This document shows, piece by piece, positions 17,486 to 26,557 of a DNA stretch of 31,863 bases (positions within the stretch are counted from its first letter, which is position 1; each line of letters starts with the position of its first letter). Position numbers and translations under genes: made by a program. Location of the stretch: the NCBI GenBank assembly GCA_002477275.1, contig DLOU01000030.1, positions 1 through 31,863 on the forward strand, given 5' to 3'. The notes below the pieces were generated by a model. The model searched no databases, had not been told where the DNA came from, and saw only the letters and a list, made by a program, of their open reading frames with translations. The stretch comes from Caryophanales bacterium UBA7476 (GTDB lineage Bacteria; Bacillota_I; Bacilli_A; RF39; UBA660).

Positions 17486-19295
17486 CTAATGCATAAAATA
17501 TATATCCTCCTCTTGCATCATCAGGATCACTACTTTTTTCATTCCAAACTTTATTTGTTTCTATCCAACCATTATTGTAATCAAATAATGGATCATATGC
17601 ATATGTTTTCCCATCTTCATATTCTGCAAGAAGTATTGCATGATTCCATCTTTCAGTTGCAAACTTTCCATTTCCCATTGCTGCAAATACTACTTTACCT
17701 TCTTCTAATTCTTTATTAAAATCTTTTAATGAACTAATACCTATTCTCTTTATATTAAAATGATCTGTTGCTTTTATTATAGCTAATCCACTTGATCCTG
17801 TTGTATACCTATTATATTCAATTGTTCCATAGTAAAGATAATCTGCAACTTCTGTTGGTAAAACTTTTCTTTCTAAAATCGATTCAAATGCCATTGCCAT
17901 ACTTGTAGGAGCACATCCTGTTTTACCTAATGTGCTAAATCCATATCTTTTATTATTCCATCTTTCATCTTTTTGTTTATAATATGTTGGAATAAATTGT
18001 ATTTTTTCTAATAAACCAGTTTTTTCATTAAAGTAATATGTATTGTTACCAACCTTAACTGTTCCTTTTTCTTGTATACCTGTATTTTTATTTAAGTAGT
18101 ATACTCCTTCGTCTAAAGTTAGTAATCCTTTCATCAGTTTATATGATTTAATTCCAAAGAAATATTTGTTATTATCTATTGTTGCCCATAAATGCGCTAA
18201 TTCTCCTGTTTCTGGATCTGAATAATATGTTTTCCCTTCGTAATCATCAAACCAGCCTTTCATTATTTTTCCAGTTTTTATTCCTAGAAAATACATCTTT
18301 CCATCTATTTCTCTTATTCCACCTTTTTGAAGTTCTCCTTCTTCATTAAAGTAGTATTCATTTCCATCTATTTTATTGCGTCCGCCTGTTCTTTTTCCTG
18401 TTTCGAAATCATAGAAATATGTTTTACCATTTGAGTCATGCATTCCTGTCTTTTTTTCACCAGTTTTTTCATCTAAATAGTAAATACCATCTTCAAGTGT
18501 CAATGCGCCTTTCATTAACTTATATGTTTTTATTCCAAAAAAGTATGTTTTTCCATTTATATCTGTCCATAGATGTGCTAGTTCTCCTGTTTCTGGATCC
18601 GAATAATATGTTTTCCCTTCGTAATCATCAAACCAGCCTTTCATTATTTTTCCAGTGTTTATTCCTAGAAAATACATCTTTCCATCTATTTCTCTTATTC
18701 CACCTTTTTGAAGTTCTCCTTCTTCATTAAAGTAGTATTCATTTCCATCTATTTTATTGCGTCCGGCGGTTCTTTTTCCTGTTTCTATGCTATAAAAATA
18801 TGTTTTATCATTAGAATCATGCATTCCAGTTTTTCTTTCACCAGTTTCTTCATCTAAATAATAAATTCCATCATCAAGTGTTAATACACCTTTCATTAAC
18901 TTATATGTTTTTATTCCAAAAAAGTATGTTTTTCCATTTATATCTGTCCATAGATGTGCTAGTTCTCCTGTTTCTGGATTTGAATAAAATGTTCTGCCTT
19001 CGTAATCATTAAACCAGCCTTTCATTATTTTTCCAGTGTTTATTCCAAGAAAATATGCTTTTCCATCTATTTCTCTTATTCCACCTTTTTGAAGTTCTCC
19101 TTCTTCATTAAAGTAATAATCATTTCCATCTATTTTAGAAAAACCAGTTATTTTTTCTTCATTTTCATAATAATATGTTTCACCATTTTCACTTATCCAA
19201 CCATTCTTGGTAATTTCCTCTTCTTCGTTAGCTTATACATTCATGCTTGTTATAACTATTAAAATTATTATTAATATATGCAACTTTTTTAACAT
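17475..19295 (-). pseudogene. Secreted wall-binding-repeat C39-like cysteine peptidase, interrupted by a stop codon
   Basis: The frame opens at ATG 19295 behind a perfect AAAGGAGG. It encodes a signal peptide (MLKKLHILIIILIVITSMNV), then TAA at 19233-19235 (codon 21), then continues open to 17475. The rest starts with ANEEEE, followed by about 19 wall-binding repeats of about 20 aa, including a 127-aa unit repeated nearly identically. A C39-like peptidase domain ends it: GCAPTSMAM with the Cys at codon 461, WNHAILL with His 552, DPL with Asp 568. The domain is intact, so the stop is recent, a sequencing error, or read through. The neighbouring lysozyme gene has NVEA where this has NV-stop-A, which one G-to-T change (GAA to TAA) would explain. 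A start at ATG 19025 would give 516 aa without signal peptide and is unlikely to be functional. Confidence 0.8.
18180..19130. repeat. 381-bp tandem repeat inside the C39 peptidase gene
   Basis: The same sequence (for example TAATCAT followed by AAACCAGCCTTTCATTA) recurs at 18241, 18622 and 19003, exactly 381 bp apart. That makes two full copies and a partial third. Each unit is 127 codons, about six wall-binding modules. Parts are identical over more than 100 bp between the first two copies. Confidence 0.9.
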
Positions 19296-19300
19296 ATTTA

Positions 19301-19308
19301 CCTCCTTT
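19301..19308 (-). promoter_or_regulatory. Ribosome binding site fixing the C39 gene start
   Basis: AAAGGAGG on the minus strand, five bases before ATG 19295 and touching the stop codon of the lysozyme gene (19308-19310). It shows that translation is meant to begin ahead of the in-frame TAA. Confidence 0.85.
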
Positions 19309-22300
19309 TATTGGAATAAAATACTAATATCTACGTTCCCTATTATTCCTTTTACTACTCCTTCTGAAGTATATTGCCACATTTTGTATGCTCCATTATA
19401 TGTACATCCAGTGTTATTATATTGCGCTATCCATGTGATATTATTGTGTAAATATTCAGAATTTAATACATTTTCTGCATAATACTTATATGTATATAAA
19501 TGACCTTGTGATTTCTGTCCGTTTTTATCTAATGTTTCTATAAATCCTTTTGCACTTGCCTCAAATTGACTTGTTGAGTAGTTATCATTTATACCATTTC
19601 CTTCAATATCTAAGAAAATTCCAAGAGTAGGATTCATCCTGTATTTACCAATTATTCTAAGTGCCTCTTTTGCATAATCAACGCCATCTTGGTAACTACT
19701 ACCATATGAGTACATATATAATCCATATGGAATACCTAATCTTTTTATAGCTTTTATATTATCCTCTAACTTTGGATCTTCTGTTCCTAAATCATATCTA
19801 GGATCGTTTATTCTTAAAATAACTCCATCAACATTATCTTCTCTAACAACTTTATCCCAATCAATATCTCCATTAAATCTTGATATATCGATTATTTTCT
19901 TTACATTTGCTCCTAATTGTACTCCTGATGGATTGAAATAATACTTTGTTTGACCAATTATTGTCCAACCAGTTGCTTTAGTTCCATCTTCATAATAAAA
20001 ATATGTTTTTCCATTTAAGTTTACAAAATTACTTCTCATTTTTCCGTTATCATAAAAATAATATTTTTTTCCATCAATCGTTCTTTCACCAGTTATATAT
20101 TTACCACTTTCAAAATAGTAAATACTTGAATCAACTTCTCTAAATCCATTAGCTGGAATACCTGTATCATAATCTAAAAAGTATAACTTGCTTGTATCTG
20201 GATCAACGAACCATCCTTTCATTATTCTCTTAGTTTTTAAACCAAAGAAATATCTATTTCCATCTATTTCTTTCCAACCTGTATATAATTCTCCCGTTGT
20301 GGGATCTGCATAATAAGTTAATCCATCGTAGTAAACCCATCCTTTTTGAACAAGACCATATTTAATCCCTAAAAAATAATATTTCCCATCTATTTCTGTT
20401 ACACCTTTTGCTCTTTTCTTACTGTCTGGTAAATAATAATAAAGATTTCCATCAATAGTTGTCCATCCTGTACTTAGTTCTCCTGTTGTTGGATGTGCAT
20501 AATAATATTCATCATCATAATAAATTAAATCAAACTGTTTTTTTCCATACTTTATTCCATAAAAATAATACTTTCCATCTACTTTTGTAACATTTTTAGC
20601 TCTTATTTTTGTAGTTTTATCAAAGTAGTATTCACCATCATCTAATTTAAGAACTCCACTTGCCGCTTTAAAGTTATTATTTTTGTCGAAGTAATACCAA
20701 TTGTCATTTACTTCTATCATTCCACTTCTTAGTTTTCCACTTTCATCTGTTAAATACTTTTCTCCATCATAATCTGTTATTTCTCCATACATTAATCTAT
20801 TTGTATTAATACCGAAGAAATAATAATCATTTCCTACTTTTGTTACATTACTTGCTAAGACACCTGTTGTTGGATCGGTGTAATATTTTTTTCCATCATA
20901 ATCTATCCAACCATACATTACTTTTCCTTTTGTTACACCAAAAAAGTATTTTGTACCATCAACCGTATGGATTCCTTGTAATCTTTCTTTTGTTGTTTTA
21001 TCAAAATAATATTTTAAATTATCTACTGTCTTCCAACCACTTGTGGCTTTGAAATTGTTATTTTTATCGAAGTAATACCATTTTCCATTTACTTCTATCA
21101 TTCCGCTTCTTAGTTTTCCACTTTCATCTGTTAAATACTTTTCTCCATCATAATCTGTTATTTCTCCATACATTAATCTATTTGTATTAATACCGAAGAA
21201 ATAATAATCATTTCCTACTTTTGTTACATTACTTGCTAAGACACCTGTTGTTGGATCTGTGTAATATTTTTTTCCATCATAATCTACCCAACCATACATT
21301 ACTTTTCCTTTTGTTACACCAAAAAAGTATTTTATTCCATCTACTTCATGAATTCCTTGTAGTCTTTCTTTTGTTGTTTTATCAAAATAATATTTTAATC
21401 CATCTATATTTTGCCAACCAGTTAAATAAGAATCTGTTTTACTATCATAGTAGTAATACTTATTACCTTTTACTTCCCAACCTGATTCTTTTGCTTCTAC
21501 ATTATTAATATTTATACAAAAGATAGTTATAAAAATTACTATAGTTGCTATTAATTTTTTCTTCATTTTTATCACTTCCTTAATATAGTCATATAATAAG
21601 TATACTATAATTAATAATATTGTCATAGTAATATTTATTAATAAATTATTAGAATCTAGTAATGTAATGTCTAGTTTTCGTTGCACAACATATATAAATT
21701 TAAAAATAAGTCTTTGTGTACAGAACATAACAAGTGATAAACTACTTAATTTTTCAAGTATTTTGTTTTCAGAAACTTTCTTTGCAATAATAATATATAT
21801 TATTATATTTAATAATGAAATTATTAAATATAATGCGTAATTGTTGTACTCACTTGTTGACATTGTTATCTTTCCATTTATCTGACTTATAATAAATAAG
21901 CATATAAATATAACTATGAACATAATCCAATTTCTAGTTGAGTTTAGCTCAAATATTTTTTTGTTTTCTTTATTAAAAATATATCCAATACTCATCATTA
22001 GTAATGCATGTGGAACAATTTCTAATCCAAATAATAGTTTTATATTAAATTTTAATAAAATTAAATTTATAATTAATAAAGCTATAATGCAAATTAAACT
22101 TTTTAAATTTGTTATTCTAATGTTTAACTTATCTATCAGCTTAAATAATAATTCAAATATCATTACTGAAAAAAACATTGTTATTAAAAACCATAGAGAT
22201 GTATTAAAACTATTAACACCTTTTAAAAATAAGATATTATATAAAGCTTCTCTTCTTGATAAATATATTCCCTCTAAAAAATAGCTTACATTAAAAGATA

Positions 22301-22535
22301 TTACTGAAAAAACTATATAAGGTAATAATAAACTTTTTATTTTTTTATATGTGAATTTACTAATATTTTTGTCATATCTAAACAAATAACCGCTAATAAA
22401 GAAAAATAATGGCATATGGAAAGAATAAATATAGATTTTTAATCTACTGTTGTATGGTACTAAATGACCAAAAAGAACAAGTATAGCACCTATTCCTTTT
22501 AATACATCAATCCATCTTTTTCTTTCCTTAGCCAT
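19308..22535 (-). CDS. Acyltransferase-3 fused to wall-binding repeats and a GH25 lysozyme domain
   Basis: One uninterrupted frame of 1075 codons. Residues 1 to about 320 are an acyltransferase-3 membrane domain: RWIDVLKGIGAILVLFGHL with the conserved His near residue 23, FHMPLFFFISGYLF, about ten membrane segments. Then comes MKKKLIATIVIFITIFCINI with NNVEA, a complete signal peptide (about 324-348). About 25 wall-binding repeats follow (350-878), and a GH25 muramidase domain from about 881: IIDISRFNGDIDWDKV, the catalytic FLDIEG pair near 976 and 978, and a final WQYTSEG. GH25 enzymes cut the muramic acid-glucosamine bond of peptidoglycan. An internal ribosome site and ATG 21566 could also start a separate 752-aa secreted lysozyme. 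I chose ATG 22535 over TTG 22538 for spacing to GGAAGTGAT. Confidence 0.85.
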   Translation of the reverse strand: MAKERKRWIDVLKGIGAILVLFGHLVPYNSRLKIYIYSFHMPLFFFISGYLFRYDKNISKFTYKKIKSLLLPYIVFSVISFNVSYFLEGIYLSRREALYNILFLKGVNSFNTSLWFLITMFFSVMIFELLFKLIDKLNIRITNLKSLICIIALLIINLILLKFNIKLLFGLEIVPHALLMMSIGYIFNKENKKIFELNSTRNWIMFIVIFICLFIISQINGKITMSTSEYNNYALYLIISLLNIIIYIIIAKKVSENKILEKLSSLSLVMFCTQRLIFKFIYVVQRKLDITLLDSNNLLINITMTILLIIVYLLYDYIKEVIKMKKKLIATIVIFITIFCININNVEAKESGWEVKGNKYYYYDSKTDSYLTGWQNIDGLKYYFDKTTKERLQGIHEVDGIKYFFGVTKGKVMYGWVDYDGKKYYTDPTTGVLASNVTKVGNDYYFFGINTNRLMYGEITDYDGEKYLTDESGKLRSGMIEVNGKWYYFDKNNNFKATSGWKTVDNLKYYFDKTTKERLQGIHTVDGTKYFFGVTKGKVMYGWIDYDGKKYYTDPTTGVLASNVTKVGNDYYFFGINTNRLMYGEITDYDGEKYLTDESGKLRSGMIEVNDNWYYFDKNNNFKAASGVLKLDDGEYYFDKTTKIRAKNVTKVDGKYYFYGIKYGKKQFDLIYYDDEYYYAHPTTGELSTGWTTIDGNLYYYLPDSKKRAKGVTEIDGKYYFLGIKYGLVQKGWVYYDGLTYYADPTTGELYTGWKEIDGNRYFFGLKTKRIMKGWFVDPDTSKLYFLDYDTGIPANGFREVDSSIYYFESGKYITGERTIDGKKYYFYDNGKMRSNFVNLNGKTYFYYEDGTKATGWTIIGQTKYYFNPSGVQLGANVKKIIDISRFNGDIDWDKVVREDNVDGVILRINDPRYDLGTEDPKLEDNIKAIKRLGIPYGLYMYSYGSSYQDGVDYAKEALRIIGKYRMNPTLGIFLDIEGNGINDNYSTSQFEASAKGFIETLDKNGQKSQGHLYTYKYYAENVLNSEYLHNNITWIAQYNNTGCTYNGAYKMWQYTSEGVVKGIIGNVDISILFQ
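20657..21411. repeat. Two tandem 381-bp copies inside the lysozyme gene
   Basis: The sequence from about 20657 recurs 381 bp further on (for example TCTCCATCATAATCTGTTAT at 20761 and 21142). The copies differ at only a few positions over most of their length. Each encodes 127 aa of wall-binding modules. The period equals that in the adjacent C39 gene. Confidence 0.9.
21571..21581 (-). promoter_or_regulatory. Internal ribosome binding site before the lysozyme signal peptide
   Basis: AAGGAAGTGAT on the minus strand lies four bases before ATG 21566. It overlaps two out-of-frame stops (TGA TAA, 21574-21569). The arrangement is exactly that of a gene junction, although the acyltransferase frame runs through it. 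Confidence 0.6.
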
Positions 22536-22539
22536 CAAA

Positions 22540-23496
22540 TCACTTCCATAATCTATAAAGTCTACAATATAATTTACTTATACTTTTGTTTTTCTCTATT
22601 ATTGATTTTAACATATTTCTTTGTTTAAAATAAACATTATCTTTATAATTTGGAATATTTTTATTTAAGTAATCAAAACTTTCATCTATAAATTTATTTC
22701 CAACACTCCAATCCTTTTGTACTCTTTGTTGAATGTTGTAATTCATTAACATATATATAGTTAATGTATCTAGCTCTTCTTTTACTTCTCGAACATCTTT
22801 TAAACTATTTCTGATTATATCTATAATTTTAATGATATCAAAAACTCTTTCATCTCTTACTGTAGTTTCACTATTATTATGAATTACATAATAATATAAA
22901 CTTTTGTTTAGTTTACCTATTCTTTTTGAATTTTTTATCATATTGGCTACAAAAGGAGCATCTTCGTATTTTAGATTTTCTATAAACTTAATACTATTCT
23001 TTTTTATTATTTCACTTTTATAAAGTTTATTCCATGGGGATAAGTTAATATCAAGTAATAGTTTTGGATTTTCTTTTAAACTTGAAGTTTTAAACTCATT
23101 TATTTTTTCTTCTTTTAGTTCTTTATTATCAAATTCTCTGTAAAAATCATATACTAATAAATCTAGATTTTCGTTCTCTGCTTTTTCAAATAATAATTCA
23201 CATGTTTTTATATCTATATAGTCATCACTATCTACAAATAGAATATACTTTCCTTTTGCTTTATCTATGCCAAAATTTCTTGTTTTTCCGATACCTTGAT
23301 TTTTATTCTTAAAATATTTTATTCTATCATCTTTATATGACTTAATTATTTTTTCAGAAGTATCTGTTGAACCATCATTAATTAGTATTATTTCTATTTC
23401 TTTTTTTGTTTGATTAATTAATGAATCTATACATCTATTTAAATATTTTTCGACATTATAAATTGGAACTATTATACTTATATCTGTTTTTTTCAT
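22540..23496 (-). CDS. GT2 family glycosyltransferase (EpsJ-like)
   Basis: GT-A catalytic domain with ISIIVPIYNVEKYLNRCIDSL near the start, INDGSTD (39-45), the acceptor-side KTRNFGI (71-77) and the metal motif VDSDDY (88-93). A further DLNLSPWNK-like segment (residues 150-160, LSPWNKLY) matches the usual end of the catalytic core. The C-terminal 90 residues are helical with a basic aromatic end (LYCRLYRLWK) and no true membrane segment. It likely adds one sugar to a lipid-linked oligosaccharide in the cytoplasm. It resembles the 306-aa GT2 two genes upstream in the same unit, probably by duplication. It lies one base after the GtrB-like gene, with AGGAT as ribosome site. Confidence 0.92.
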   Translation of the reverse strand: MKKTDISIIVPIYNVEKYLNRCIDSLINQTKKEIEIILINDGSTDTSEKIIKSYKDDRIKYFKNKNQGIGKTRNFGIDKAKGKYILFVDSDDYIDIKTCELLFEKAENENLDLLVYDFYREFDNKELKEEKINEFKTSSLKENPKLLLDINLSPWNKLYKSEIIKKNSIKFIENLKYEDAPFVANMIKNSKRIGKLNKSLYYYVIHNNSETTVRDERVFDIIKIIDIIRNSLKDVREVKEELDTLTIYMLMNYNIQQRVQKDWSVGNKFIDESFDYLNKNIPNYKDNVYFKQRNMLKSIIEKNKSISKLYCRLYRLWK

Positions 23497-23497
23497 A

Positions 23498-24463
23498 TTA
23501 ATTATCCTTCTTAATATCTTCTTCTGTTTCTCTTACAATATATATTGGTCTTTCTTTAACTTCAAGATATGTTTTTGATAAATACATTCCTATAATTCCT
23601 AAAAATAATAATTGTGTTCCGCTAGTAAATATTATTATACATGCTAGTGATGGCCATCCTCCTACTGGATCTCCCCATACTATCGTTTTAACAATAATAA
23701 CTATTAAGAAAATGAAAGCAATTAGGCAAAATATTACACCGAGAAATGCAGATATTACAAGTGGTGTTGTTGAAAATGCAAGTATACCTTCTAACGCGTA
23801 TTTAAATAGTTTCCAAAAATTCCATTTTGTAGTTCCAGCTGTTCTTTCTGGTGCTTCATATTTTATCCACTTTGTTTTAAATCCTACAAATGAGAAAATT
23901 CCTTTTGAATATCTATTATATTCTTTTAATGATAGTATTGCATCTACCATTTTTCTTTTCATTAATCTAAAGTCTCTTGCTCCTGGAATTTGCTCGGTTG
24001 AAGAAATTTTTTCAATTAATTTATAAAACATATTTGTAAATGTTTTTCTTATAAAAGAATATCCTTTATGTTCAGGAGAATAAAGAGCTACTGAGTCATA
24101 ATCTTCTTTTTTTAAAGTATCATACATCTCTACAATCATTTCTGGTGGATCTTGCAAATCAACATCCATTATAGCAACATAATCTCCTGTAGATTTTTCA
24201 AGTCCAGCATACATTCCTGCTTCTTTACCAAAATTCCTTGAAAAAGAAATGTATCTTATTCTTTTATCCTCTTTTGCTATTTTTTTAACTGATTCAAGTG
24301 TTTTATCTTTACTTCCATCATCAATAAATATTACTTCAAAATCTAAATTGTTTAATGTTTTAGTTAGTTTGTTTACTTCTTTATAAAATATGGGAATCAT
24401 TTCTTCTTCATTATAACAAGGTACTATAATAGAAATCTTTTCTTTTTTTACTTCTTTTGACAT
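23498..24463 (-). CDS. GtrB-like polyprenyl-phosphate glycosyltransferase
   Basis: GT2 domain with ISIIVPCYNEEEMI, FIDDGSKDKT, SRNFGKEAG and the family motif DVDLQDPP (100-107 from this start). It is followed by IPGARDFRLM, ERTAGTTKWNFWKLFKYALEG and two C-terminal membrane segments (about 232-256 and 272-296). This is the classic GtrB/DPM architecture that loads a sugar on undecaprenyl phosphate. The product would be flipped and used by a GT-C enzyme outside. The start at ATG 24463 has AAAGGATGA at good spacing. An earlier ATG at 24472 overlaps the previous stop (ATGA) but leaves no room for that site. Confidence 0.93.
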   Translation of the reverse strand: MSKEVKKEKISIIVPCYNEEEMIPIFYKEVNKLTKTLNNLDFEVIFIDDGSKDKTLESVKKIAKEDKRIRYISFSRNFGKEAGMYAGLEKSTGDYVAIMDVDLQDPPEMIVEMYDTLKKEDYDSVALYSPEHKGYSFIRKTFTNMFYKLIEKISSTEQIPGARDFRLMKRKMVDAILSLKEYNRYSKGIFSFVGFKTKWIKYEAPERTAGTTKWNFWKLFKYALEGILAFSTTPLVISAFLGVIFCLIAFIFLIVIIVKTIVWGDPVGGWPSLACIIIFTSGTQLLFLGIIGMYLSKTYLEVKERPIYIVRETEEDIKKDN

Positions 24464-24468
24464 TTCTT

Positions 24469-25389
24469 TCATCCTTTCATAATTTTATAGTATAATTTTG
24501 GAGAACATTTAAGAGCTACTTTTTTTATTTTTCTAGAAACAGTATCGTCTAATAAATTTTCATATACCTTTTCTTCTTTTAATAATCTTTTATATTTTTT
24601 ATAATCTTTTCCTTTTAATTCACAAATTTTTAATATTAAACTATTTGATACAAAACTTTTAAAATACAGTGAATTAATATTTGTGGTTTCGATTTCTTGT
24701 ATTAAATATTTATAATGTTCATAAAAATCTTTTACTTTTTTCTTGGTCCAGCTATATGAAGGTGTGTTCATAATTGATCCATTTCTTCGATAATAATTAT
24801 ATCCAATAAAGCTTATACTCTTAACACTTTTTGCTTTAATAATAACAAGTGGCATAAGTCCATAATCTTCATGAACAGTATCTTCTTTAAAAGTAAACTT
24901 TTCTTTTATCCAATAATCTCTTCTTATAGCATAACACCATACTGATTCAATATAATGATAATTAATAATTTTATTAAACGCTTTTTCACCTGTTGTTTTA
25001 TTAAATGGTTTTTCATTAAAATCTATATTTTCAATATCATCATATACATTTCTAACTTGAAATCTTAATAAATCTAATCCCTCTTCCAATTCTTTAGATA
25101 TTTTTTTTAATAGTCCTTTCTCATAATAATCATCGCTATCTAAAAAAAGTAAATATTCTCCTGTTGCTTCTTTTACTCCTAAATTTCTTGAAGAGCTTAC
25201 TCCCTTATGTTTACTGTTTACTATTTTAACATCATATTTTTTTACAATGTCCATTGATTTATCTGTTGAACCATCGTTTACAACTATTACTTCATAGTTT
25301 TTATAATCCTGTTTAAAAACACTATCTAAACATTTTCCAATATATTTTTCAACATTATATACTGGTATAACTATACTAAATTTAGTCAT
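24469..25389 (-). CDS. GT2 family glycosyltransferase
   Basis: GT-A domain with FSIVIPVYNVEKYIGKCLDSV (4-24), VVNDGSTDKS (36-45), the SSSRNLGVKEA stretch (65-75) and the metal motif LDSDDYY (83-89). The later VWCYAIRRDYW and EDYGLMPL segments are typical of the end of the fold in capsule and exopolysaccharide GT2 enzymes. No membrane segment; the basic C-terminus may touch the membrane. It resembles the 318-aa GT2 of the same unit. GGAG precedes the ATG. It lies 14 bases after the GT4 gene. The sugar it adds is unknown. Confidence 0.92.
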   Translation of the reverse strand: MTKFSIVIPVYNVEKYIGKCLDSVFKQDYKNYEVIVVNDGSTDKSMDIVKKYDVKIVNSKHKGVSSSRNLGVKEATGEYLLFLDSDDYYEKGLLKKISKELEEGLDLLRFQVRNVYDDIENIDFNEKPFNKTTGEKAFNKIINYHYIESVWCYAIRRDYWIKEKFTFKEDTVHEDYGLMPLVIIKAKSVKSISFIGYNYYRRNGSIMNTPSYSWTKKKVKDFYEHYKYLIQEIETTNINSLYFKSFVSNSLILKICELKGKDYKKYKRLLKEEKVYENLLDDTVSRKIKKVALKCSPKLYYKIMKG

Positions 25390-25403
25390 TTTTTACTCCT
25401 GTC

Positions 25404-26483
25404 TTAATCATTATCAAAAATTTTTTCTAATTCTATTATTCTTTCCTTTTGAATTTCTTCTATTGAAATACTTTTTTGTTCTTTTTTCTTACCGATAATT
25501 TTTTCTACCTCTTTAACCATACTTTCTTTATCTTTTGAAATAATGTATGCATAATCTTTAATATTAATTTTATCATCTGAAACTGGTATCGTTGTAATTA
25601 TATTCTTATTTAATACTAATGCTTCCAAATATGTTACTGGAAATCCTTCATAATCTGACGTTAAAATTATGTAATCTGCTTTTTTCATGTAAGGATATGG
25701 ATTTTTTTTCTTTCCAAAGAATAATATTCTTTTTTCTAACTTTTCTTTTTTCACAATTTCTTCATACATTGCTCTATCTTGTCCATCACCAATAATCCAA
25801 AGATTTAAATCATTTATTTTCTTTACTAAATTAACAGCTCTAGTTAATTTTTTAGAAGATTCATCTAGTCGTCCTACGAAGACTAATAATTTTTTTTCTT
25901 TATCTTTTTTTACATTTATTTTTTCTAAACTTAATTCTTTTATTTTTTCAGGATTAATAAAATTATTAAATACTTTTACTTTTCCAGATAATTCTTTATA
26001 TATTTTTTTAAAATAATCAGCTGATTCATTTGAGACAAAAATTATATGTCTAAAATTACTGATGCTTCTTGTATTAAAAAATTGATATATTTCTTCTTCT
26101 GTTTCATAGACATCTTTATAATTGCTATGGATATATATTGAAGAGTTTTTTGAACCAATTAACGCAAGTTTATTACTGCTATATGAATAAGTTGTATAAC
26201 AACAACTGAAATCAAATTTATTTTGGTTAAATATTTTAAAAACTAGTTTTCTATAAAAATTAATTAACTTTCTTATAACTACTAATTTGCATTTAGATAC
26301 TTTTATTTCTTTTAATATAACATTCTTATTTAAATCTTTTAAAAATATGCCTTCTTTTTTTTCAAGTATAAGAGTTACTTCATATTTATCATAGTTAATA
26401 TTATTTAATAGATTAATTAGTGCAGTTTCAATTCCACCAATATCTAAATTGTACGCTGTAAATAATAATTTTTTCTTTTTCAT
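25404..26483 (-). CDS. GT4 family glycosyltransferase
   Basis: GT-B enzyme with KLLFTAYNLDIGGIETALIN at the N-terminus, the GT4 acceptor-loop pattern. The second half has LLVFVGRLDESSKKLTRAV, LWIIGDGQDRAMYE and the nucleotide-sugar motif EGFPVTYLEAL with the two conserved Glu. No membrane segment. First gene of unit A, behind its own promoter. I start it at ATG 26483, with AAGGTGA seven bases upstream. A GTG at 26490-26492 adds three codons but lies inside that ribosome site. Donor and acceptor are unknown. Confidence 0.92.
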   Translation of the reverse strand: MKKKKLLFTAYNLDIGGIETALINLLNNINYDKYEVTLILEKKEGIFLKDLNKNVILKEIKVSKCKLVVIRKLINFYRKLVFKIFNQNKFDFSCCYTTYSYSSNKLALIGSKNSSIYIHSNYKDVYETEEEIYQFFNTRSISNFRHIIFVSNESADYFKKIYKELSGKVKVFNNFINPEKIKELSLEKINVKKDKEKKLLVFVGRLDESSKKLTRAVNLVKKINDLNLWIIGDGQDRAMYEEIVKKEKLEKRILFFGKKKNPYPYMKKADYIILTSDYEGFPVTYLEALVLNKNIITTIPVSDDKINIKDYAYIISKDKESMVKEVEKIIGKKKEQKSISIEEIQKERIIELEKIFDND

Positions 26484-26504
26484 AAGTATCACCTTGTTAA
26501 TACT

Positions 26505-26533
26505 ATTTTACCATGTATAAATAAAGATGTAAA
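26505..26533 (-). promoter_or_regulatory. Promoter of unit A
   Basis: On the minus strand: TTTACA (26533-26528), a 17-base spacer ending in TGG, and TAAAAT (26510-26505). Predicted leader about 15 bases. Confidence 0.65.
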
Positions 26534-26537
26534 AGAA

Positions 26538-26557
26538 AAAAAGGATTACTCCTTTTT
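26538..26557 (-). terminator. Intrinsic terminator of the vanW-type gene
   Basis: 8-bp stem (26538-26545 with 26550-26557), 4-nt loop, then TTTTTTT-type U run on the minus strand. The stop codon (26556-26558) overlaps the stem. Confidence 0.8.

Noticed and set aside
19233..19235. Alternative genetic code to explain the TAA
   Set aside because: TAA ends most other genes in the window and TGA also works as a stop (11882-11884, 22540-22542, 24469-24471).
18180..21411. Possible CRISPR array or non-coding satellite
   Set aside because: The repeats are 381 bp, in frame, and encode wall-binding modules within genes.
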